From a virus, in the IMG/VR virus record IMGVR_UViG_3300031703_000001, positions 1-64,000 of that record: a stretch of 64,000 nucleotides of DNA, one strand, 5' to 3'. The stretch's first letter is position 1. Each line of letters begins with the position of its first letter. This document shows, piece by piece, positions 58,679-64,000 of the stretch. A program made the position numbers and the translations under genes. The notes under the pieces are model-generated. The model was not told where the DNA came from. It did not search any database and worked only from the letters and a program-made list of their open reading frames with translations.

Positions 58679-59002
58679 CTACTTATTCTTAAGTCTTTCA
58701 TTATCCTTACTAAGGAAGTCTACTTTGACATGTAATGTACTTACTTCCTTTGTCAAGGTAAGTATTTGTTTAATCATTACATCTTTTTCATCTGAGCTAT
58801 CTGATAGTAATTGTTCTAATCTTTTAACTCTCTCTCTCAAATCATCTCTATACATATTCTGGTCTGTCCTGTCAAGGGACTCTATTTCTGTTCTTAACTT
58901 AATCTTCTTCTCATAAAATCTCCATGCTCCTGCAGAAAATAAAACGGTTACCATTGTTACTATGACATTGGTTATGTTATCATACTGATTTATATCTATC
59001 AT
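58679..59002 (-). CDS. Single-pass membrane protein with coiled coil (spanin-like)
   Basis: 107 aa. One N-terminal membrane segment (NVIVTMVTVLFSAGAWRFY, about 12-30) followed by a long coiled coil (DDLRERVKRLEQLLSDSSDE, then LTKEVSTLHVKVDFLSKDNE). This is the layout of an i-spanin or Rz-like protein that bridges the periplasm at lysis, although similar proteins have other roles. It overlaps the upstream membrane gene by 4 bases, consistent with a lysis or envelope cluster. Confidence 0.55.
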   Translation of the reverse strand: MIDINQYDNITNVIVTMVTVLFSAGAWRFYEKKIKLRTEIESLDRTDQNMYRDDLRERVKRLEQLLSDSSDEKDVMIKQILTLTKEVSTLHVKVDFLSKDNERLKNK

Positions 59003-59364
59003 TTTTGTTTTCTATAAAATTGTGATGTAACTTGTGTTAAGTTTATAAATGACATGATCAAGGGAAGAAACCACATCCAATTACTTGGATCCATAATGCC
59101 TCCATTTAATACTAATAAAACTAAAACAACCATTGAAAAAAGAAAAGAACCATAAGCTAGCGTTTTTCTAGCGCGTAAAGATTCAACACATGTGCCTTTT
59201 ATTAAAGAGCCTCCAAGTAACACACTTATAACAATAAGCACTGCTTGAATACCAAATTGGCAAGACCAGATTATTGGAAAAAAAACAAGCCAAACAAGGC
59301 CTATCAGTATCTCTAATGGTTCTGAGTCATAGTATTTTAAAATATTACTTAATTTTTTTAACAT
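58999..59364 (-). CDS. Multi-pass membrane protein
   Basis: 121 aa with about four hydrophobic segments: 17-36 (LEILIGLVWLVFFPIIWSC), 39-57, 68-90 (LAYGSFLFSMVVLVLLVLNG) and 95-113. It ends basic (QFYRKQK). It is coupled by a 4-base overlap to the coiled-coil membrane gene, so the two may form a lysis pair with the holin-like protein at 55920-56381. No catalytic motif. Confidence 0.55.
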   Translation of the reverse strand: MLKKLSNILKYYDSEPLEILIGLVWLVFFPIIWSCQFGIQAVLIVISVLLGGSLIKGTCVESLRARKTLAYGSFLFSMVVLVLLVLNGGIMDPSNWMWFLPLIMSFINLTQVTSQFYRKQK

Positions 59365-59437
59365 TACATGTATATATAAAATAGTATATTTGCTACCTTT
59401 GCAATGTATACATTAATAATATACAAAAAATTCACTT
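59365..59437. promoter_or_regulatory. Divergent promoter region upstream of the RNR block
   Basis: Two -7 matches on the plus strand, TATATTTG (59385-59392) and TACCTTTG (59394-59401), the second 37 bases before the ATG at 59438. Sequence on the minus strand towards 59364 includes TACATTG, a weaker -7. The region is AT-rich without further genes. Confidence 0.5.
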
Positions 59438-59626
59438 ATGAATAAAGCAAATCCCTTAATTTTTAAAAATAAAATAGCTTTAGAGTTACTCCCAACAGAG
59501 ACTCTAGTAGGCATAAAAACAATCAATTGTGAAGTCCTATGTGAGGATGACAAATACCGTAAAGTATATGGTGTAGAATTAGGATTCCTGTTTTTCACAT
59601 TTAGTTATCTAAATATGGTTACATAG
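59438..59626 (+). CDS. Small uncharacterised protein
   Basis: 62 aa. NPLIFKNKIALELLPTETLV then EDDKYRKVYGVELGFLFF suggests a small beta-rich protein. It follows a TACCTTTG promoter and is closed by a hairpin terminator at 59665-59694. It precedes the NrdB gene and might be a small regulator, but nothing identifies it. Confidence 0.5.
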   Translation: MNKANPLIFKNKIALELLPTETLVGIKTINCEVLCEDDKYRKVYGVELGFLFFTFSYLNMVT

Positions 59627-59664
59627 ATTTTCTATTCTCAAATAAATTCCTTAAATTAATATGA

Positions 59665-59694
59665 GCTGTATTTCCATCTGGGAATATGGCTTTT
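59665..59694 (+). terminator. Hairpin terminator upstream of nrdB
   Basis: GCTGTATTTCC (59665-59675) faces GGGAATATGGC (59680-59690) with some G-T pairs and a 4-base loop, then TTTT. It separates the 62-aa gene from nrdB. Confidence 0.6.
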
Positions 59695-59720
59695 ATATCC
59701 TTAAATAAACAAAGTCAAGT

Positions 59721-60701
59721 ATGAACAAAAACATTTTTTTACCAAGAACTAACATATTACCGTATGAATATCCGCAACTCCTAGCATACAAAGATGCTAT
59801 CAGACACTCCTATTGGATTGACACAGAGTTTAACTTTACAGAAGATATTCAAGATTTCAAAGTTACAATTAATGCAAAAGAAAGAGATGTCATTAAAAAG
59901 ACAATGCTTGCTATTGCTCAAATAGAAGTTAATGTAAAGACCTTCTGGGCAGATATGTACAAACGTATGCCTATCACGGAGATAGGAGATGTAGGTATGA
60001 CCTTTGCTGAATCTGAAGTAAGACACAAAGATGCCTACGCTAGATTATTAAGAATACTAGGTTTAGAAAATGAATTTAAAAATGTCATTGAAGTACCTGC
60101 TATAAAAAATAGAATTAAGTACTTAAAGAAGTACCTGGATGGAACAAGAAGTAGAGATGATAAAATGTACACTAAATCAGTGTTATTATTTTCTTTATTT
60201 ATTGAGCATGTAAGTTTGTTCAGTCAGTTCTTAATTATGATGTCTTTCAACAAAGAGAAAAATCTTTTTAAAGGTATTTCTAATGTAGTTGAAGCAACAA
60301 GTAAAGAAGAAGAAATTCATGGTAACTTTGGTATAGAAATAATCAACATTATCAAATCAGAAAACCCTGAGTGGTTTAATGAAGAATTTGAAAATCTTAT
60401 TGATTCTGCATGTAAAAAAGCATATGCTGCTGAATGTGATATCTTAGATTGGATATTTGCTAAAGGTGAGCTTGACTTCCTACCTGTGGAAACAATTAAG
60501 CACTTTATTAAGAATAGATTTAACAATTCTTTAAAGAGTATAGGTATGAAAGAGATCTTTGATGTTGATTTTGATGTCTTAGAATCTACACGCTGGTTTG
60601 ATGTAGAAATTACAGCAACCAAAGAAGGAGACTTCTTCTATAAGAAGCAAGTTGACTACAACAAAAAAAGTAAGAGTATAACAGAAGATGATTTATTTTA
60701 A
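59721..60701 (+). CDS. nrdB: Ribonucleotide reductase small subunit (class I)
   Basis: 326 aa, a ferritin-like fold. Iron and radical residues are in AESEVRHKDAYARLL (E and H ligands, with the tyrosine of the stable radical four after the His) and EEEIHGNFGIEI (second E and H pair). A further acidic ligand lies in IAQIEVNV and another in FIEHVSLFSQF. NrdB holds the tyrosyl radical used by NrdA to make deoxyribonucleotides. A gap of 10 bases separates it from nrdA, so both are in one transcript. Confidence 0.9.
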   Translation: MNKNIFLPRTNILPYEYPQLLAYKDAIRHSYWIDTEFNFTEDIQDFKVTINAKERDVIKKTMLAIAQIEVNVKTFWADMYKRMPITEIGDVGMTFAESEVRHKDAYARLLRILGLENEFKNVIEVPAIKNRIKYLKKYLDGTRSRDDKMYTKSVLLFSLFIEHVSLFSQFLIMMSFNKEKNLFKGISNVVEATSKEEEIHGNFGIEIINIIKSENPEWFNEEFENLIDSACKKAYAAECDILDWIFAKGELDFLPVETIKHFIKNRFNNSLKSIGMKEIFDVDFDVLESTRWFDVEITATKEGDFFYKKQVDYNKKSKSITEDDLF

Positions 60702-60711
60702 AAAACAAAAC

Positions 60712-62337
60712 ATGGAATATAAAAAGTACTATTGGCTAAATGAAGAAAGCCGTACATTCTTATCAAGAGGGTACATCTCTGAAACACCAGAGCAGAGAAT
60801 TAAGGATATTGCTAATGTAGCAGAAAAATATCTAAAGATTGATGGATTTGCATTAAAGTTTGAAGACTACATATCACGTGGTTTTTATTCTTTAGCTACT
60901 CCAACCTGGATTAACTTTGGTAAATCAAAAGGATTACCAATCAGTTGTTATGGATCAAACGTTGATGATTCATTAGATAGCATCTTAAATGGTGGCCGTG
61001 AAGTTGGTTTGATGTCTAAGTATGGAGGAGGAACTTCTGTATATTTAGGAAACATTAGAGCAAGGGGTGCAAGTATATCAACAGGAGGTCATGCTGATGG
61101 GCCAGTTCATTATGCTAAAATATATGACACCGTTGTTGATGTATGTAAACAATCTGAAGCTAGAAGAGGAGCATGTGCTGCTTGGTTACCTTTAGAGCAT
61201 GCTGATATAATGGAGTTCTTGGATATTGGGACTGAAGGAAATCCTATTCAAAATCTACAGTACGGTGTAACTGTTACTGATAAATGGATGGAAGAAATGA
61301 AAGCTGGTGATAGTGCTAAGCGTAAAACCTGGGCAAAAGTTATTCAGAGAAGAAATGAATTTGGTTTTCCATATATCATGTTCAAAGATAACTCAAATAA
61401 CAATTCTCCATACAAAGAACTAGGGCTTGATATAACGGCTTCAAATCTATGTAGTGAGATACAATTACCTACAGACAGTTTTAACTCATTTGTATGCTGT
61501 CTAGGGTCCATTAATCTATTACATTGGGATGAAATCAAACACACTGATGCAATAGAAACATATGTATTGTTTTTAAATGCAGTAATGGATGAGTTTATTA
61601 AAAAATCAGCCGTGTTACCTGGTATGAAGAGAGCACATAGATTTGCTTCTCAACATAGAGCAATAGGTTTAGGAGTAATGGGTTATCATTCTTTATTTCA
61701 ATCAAAGCTTATTGAGTTTGAATCATTACAGGCCAAAGGTTTAAACAGTGAAATCTTTAGAACTTTAAAGGAAAGATCAGAGGTTGCATCAAAATGGCTT
61801 CATGACTCAAGGGATGTCACTTGTATTAGAGATGGTTTTGCAAATAGCACATTAATGGCTGTTGCTCCTACTAAATCTAGTTCATTTATTCACGGTGCTG
61901 TATCTATGGGTATTGAACCAATCAAATCTAATTATTTTATTAAAGATTTGGCTAAGTCAAAAACCATATATCAAAATCCTTTTTTAAAGGAGGAATTAGA
62001 AAAGTATGATCTGAATACCCCTGCAGTTTGGGATAGCATCTTGAAAAAGGATGGCTCAGTTCAACATTTAGATTTTCCTACTAAAGGAGTATTCAAGTCA
62101 TTCATTGAGATAACCCCTAAAGAATTGATACTTCAGGCAGCTCAAAGACAAAAGTTCATTGATCAATCACAATCTTTGAATTTAATGATACACCCTAGCG
62201 TTTCTGCTAAAGATATAAATCAATTGTATTTATATGCATGGGAGGAAGGAGTTAAAACTCTTTACTACCAATTTAGCCAGAGTTCTGCACAAGAGTTTTC
62301 TAGAAATATTCTAGACTGTGCAAGTTGTGAAGGTTAG
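60712..62337 (+). CDS. nrdA: Ribonucleotide reductase large subunit (class I)
   Basis: 541 aa from the ATG at 60712; a start at 60688 would overlap nrdB. Catalytic residues appear in LPISCYGSN (first redox Cys), NLCSEIQLPT (radical Cys, with Glu), FVCCLGSINL (second redox Cys), the LYYQF pair of tyrosines, and a C-terminal CASCEG (CxxC) tail. The N-terminal ATP cone of longer NrdA proteins is absent, as is common in phages, so allosteric control by ATP/dATP at that site is missing. It reduces ribonucleotides to deoxyribonucleotides with NrdB. Confidence 0.9.
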   Translation: MEYKKYYWLNEESRTFLSRGYISETPEQRIKDIANVAEKYLKIDGFALKFEDYISRGFYSLATPTWINFGKSKGLPISCYGSNVDDSLDSILNGGREVGLMSKYGGGTSVYLGNIRARGASISTGGHADGPVHYAKIYDTVVDVCKQSEARRGACAAWLPLEHADIMEFLDIGTEGNPIQNLQYGVTVTDKWMEEMKAGDSAKRKTWAKVIQRRNEFGFPYIMFKDNSNNNSPYKELGLDITASNLCSEIQLPTDSFNSFVCCLGSINLLHWDEIKHTDAIETYVLFLNAVMDEFIKKSAVLPGMKRAHRFASQHRAIGLGVMGYHSLFQSKLIEFESLQAKGLNSEIFRTLKERSEVASKWLHDSRDVTCIRDGFANSTLMAVAPTKSSSFIHGAVSMGIEPIKSNYFIKDLAKSKTIYQNPFLKEELEKYDLNTPAVWDSILKKDGSVQHLDFPTKGVFKSFIEITPKELILQAAQRQKFIDQSQSLNLMIHPSVSAKDINQLYLYAWEEGVKTLYYQFSQSSAQEFSRNILDCASCEG

Positions 62338-62354
62338 TAATTAAATAATGTAGT

Positions 62355-62401
62355 ATAAACCAGTCACTAAGGCCTAATTATAGGTTTAATGACTGGTTTA
62401 T
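62355..62401. terminator. Bidirectional terminator between nrdA and the large minus-strand gene
   Basis: A perfect 12-bp outer stem, ATAAACCAGTCA (62355-62366) with TGACTGGTTTAT (62390-62401), enclosing a smaller inner pairing. It serves the two convergent genes ending at 62337 and 62411. Confidence 0.8.
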
Positions 62402-62410
62402 CATACATTT

Positions 62411-64000
62411 TTAGTATTCAAATTCTCTTTCTATTAGAGCATTGTTCCATTTCTTAAATGATGTCAATATAGGTAATGCATCTTCCCAAGCTTTAGCTAC
62501 TTTAAGTTTTCCTTTATTAGGTTTATTTTGATAAACATAATCAGAATCAGCATAAAAGCCTTCTTCACCTTTAATTAAATATGCAGGTGCAAACCATATA
62601 CTTTGGTTTACTGCCTCACCCAATTCACCTAACATTCTTGATGCAGCAACCGGAGATTTAATCATCTGGTGTATTTGTACCCATGAATCTGGAGTAATTG
62701 GAGCAAACAATATCAATTCTTTATACAATCTATCTGCTTGATACTTAGTTAAATTCTTAAGTCTTCTTTCAGTATCACTATCATCATCATCACCGGCAAG
62801 AACACTATCTAGTATAGTACCTATTCCGGATACTGCAATTATAATAGCAATTTCACCCATGGTTCTGTAGACACCAAACAATCTATTTTGACCTCTTGAA
62901 TCACCAAGACCACCTGTACCATCATAACCTTCTTGTTCTTTTAGAAATCCTTCACCATATTTTTTAAAGTCTCTATTTCCAAGAACTATTTGTTGTTTTG
63001 CAAAAGCAGCAAACGCTATGGCAGATTTATATCTACCTTCCATCCAACCTAAATTTTCATCAAAGTATTCATTTTGGAATCTAGCTCTAACAGCTGGAGC
63101 AACCCATTTTTTAAATTGTGCAGCTAAGTTACCAATGGTATGAGATTGAATTATCATTCTATCTTCAGCCGCGTAATTACCATGAATTTGTTTGTTGACT
63201 TCTCTAATATTATTTCTTAGTTTATATCTAAAGTCATCATTATACTGAGCAATCTCTTTACCATTTTTATCTATAACAGTTTCAAAACCATCCATCAATT
63301 CAACTTCATGAGTTTTTCCATTAAATTTGAATGCATCATATAAAGACATTGTTTCTCCCGTTTCTTTATTAAGAACCAGGGTATCCATTATTAAAGCTAT
63401 ACCAACTTTAGTTTGAACATTGTATTCAGCAGCATCTTGTAGTACATAACCCCAAGCTTTAAACCTTTCCCAAACACCTTTATCATCTTTACCTCTTTGT
63501 GATTCACGTATATCTGTAGAATCATCCATCATTCTGAATAGCTCAGTTAATGCTTCATACTTATTGTTGGCTTGATTAGGATCATAATCAGTCTTGCCAA
63601 TATTTGCTAAACCTAGAGTTGCTATATCAGCAATATCTTGTATTCCAGCACCGGTTCTTTTTATTATACCAGGTAAAGCAACAGCATTGTATTCCTTAGC
63701 TGCTCTAAAATAACTCTTCTTTGAGTAAAATCTAGAACCAAGCATCTCAATATTATTGTTTATTTTACCCATCAAGTAATTGTTAAAGTTACCAAACGGA
63801 TTAAATGCAACATAAGCTAAAGAAGAAAATCCAATTAACTGATCTGCAATTTTATCTACAGCTCCTTTTGTTATAAGTTCATTATCATAATAAACCATTG
63901 ACAAATATTTTCTCAATCTTCTTACAGTATTTGAATCACCACTTGTTTCTTTTTTGAAACCTACGGTGCCTCCAATAGCCTGATCAACTTTATTGGCAGC
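62411..64000 (-). CDS. C-terminal part of a large protein (runs off right edge)
   Basis: 529 residues to the window edge. The frame is open to base 64000, with no stop and no convincing start, so this is the C-terminal end of a longer protein. It is helical and rich in Asn, Lys and Glu. Repeated aromatic helices (PFGNFNNYLMGKINNNIEML, AAQFKKWVAPAVRARFQNEY) and one membrane-like stretch (GEIAIIIAVSGIGTILDSVL) are followed by an acidic DDDDSD linker. Large Bacteroidota phages carry very large virion or ejection proteins, some linked to RNA polymerase. That is a possibility, not a demonstrated match. Confidence 0.6.
   Translation of the reverse strand, partial: AANKVDQAIGGTVGFKKETSGDSNTVRRLRKYLSMVYYDNELITKGAVDKIADQLIGFSSLAYVAFNPFGNFNNYLMGKINNNIEMLGSRFYSKKSYFRAAKEYNAVALPGIIKRTGAGIQDIADIATLGLANIGKTDYDPNQANNKYEALTELFRMMDDSTDIRESQRGKDDKGVWERFKAWGYVLQDAAEYNVQTKVGIALIMDTLVLNKETGETMSLYDAFKFNGKTHEVELMDGFETVIDKNGKEIAQYNDDFRYKLRNNIREVNKQIHGNYAAEDRMIIQSHTIGNLAAQFKKWVAPAVRARFQNEYFDENLGWMEGRYKSAIAFAAFAKQQIVLGNRDFKKYGEGFLKEQEGYDGTGGLGDSRGQNRLFGVYRTMGEIAIIIAVSGIGTILDSVLAGDDDDSDTERRLKNLTKYQADRLYKELILFAPITPDSWVQIHQMIKSPVAASRMLGELGEAVNQSIWFAPAYLIKGEEGFYADSDYVYQNKPNKGKLKVAKAWEDALPILTSFKKWNNALIEREFEY

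Noticed and set aside
1-64000. Lysogeny genes such as integrase, excisionase or CI-like repressor
   Set aside because: No tyrosine or serine recombinase motif or repressor-like gene pair was found. The small HTH proteins are not sufficient evidence.

Overview
The window is part of a large, AT-rich, double-stranded DNA tailed phage, almost certainly infecting a member of the Bacteroidota. Three things support this. Virion genes (large terminase, portal, scaffold, major capsid protein, fibres) sit in blocks facing a full phage replication module. Start codons have A/T-rich leaders and almost no Shine-Dalgarno sequences. Several intergenic gaps carry the Bacteroidota promoter -7 element TAnnTTTG, sometimes with an upstream TTTG. 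The gene set (terminase, portal, IHF-like protein, PD-(D/E)XK nucleases, Sak4-like ATPase, TOPRIM primase, family B polymerase, UDG, ThyX) resembles crAss-like and other large environmental Bacteroidota phages. I cannot place it in a family by eye. No integrase, repressor, tRNA, CRISPR array or insertion sequence was seen.

Layout. (1) 1-21.5 kb, minus strand: fibre genes, connector-like and capsid genes, scaffold, portal and terminase. These are followed by a GroES co-chaperonin, a PD-(D/E)XK nuclease, an IHF/HU-like protein, an amidase endolysin and small membrane proteins. (2) 21.5-22.6 kb: a strand-switch zone with hairpins and short repeats, a candidate origin or control region. (3) 22.6-53.5 kb, plus strand: small early genes including two lipoproteins and a membrane protein, then replication and nucleotide metabolism: HTH protein, HNH nuclease, SF2 helicase, UDG, a DnaA-domain-IV-like protein, ThyX, phosphoesterase, DnaB-like helicase, Sak4-like ATPase, SSB-like protein, primase and RusA. 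A VWA/MoxR AAA+ cluster with a pair of paralogues follows, then a RecB-like nuclease, family B polymerase, PhoH, MazG, a DUF932-like protein and GroEL. One gene in this block (30396-30821) faces the other way and has its own promoter. (4) 53.5-59.4 kb, minus strand: a second fibre block, a holin-like protein and a coiled-coil membrane protein. (5) 59.4-62.3 kb, plus strand: class I ribonucleotide reductase NrdB/NrdA. (6) 62.4-64 kb, minus strand: the C-terminal part of a large protein running off the right edge. The left edge cuts a fibre gene.

How it fits together. The plus-strand module supplies nucleotides (NrdAB, ThyX, MazG), copies and repairs DNA, and processes recombination intermediates. 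The minus-strand modules build and release virions. Strong hairpin terminators separate the blocks, including bidirectional ones between convergent genes.

The most notable points are a complete GroEL/GroES pair split between opposite strands 35 kb apart, and a conserved-looking MoxR-VWA remodelling cluster with two uncharacterised paralogues. Others are an identical 11-base start leader on five minus-strand genes, and shared docking peptides and bead modules among fibre genes at distant loci.
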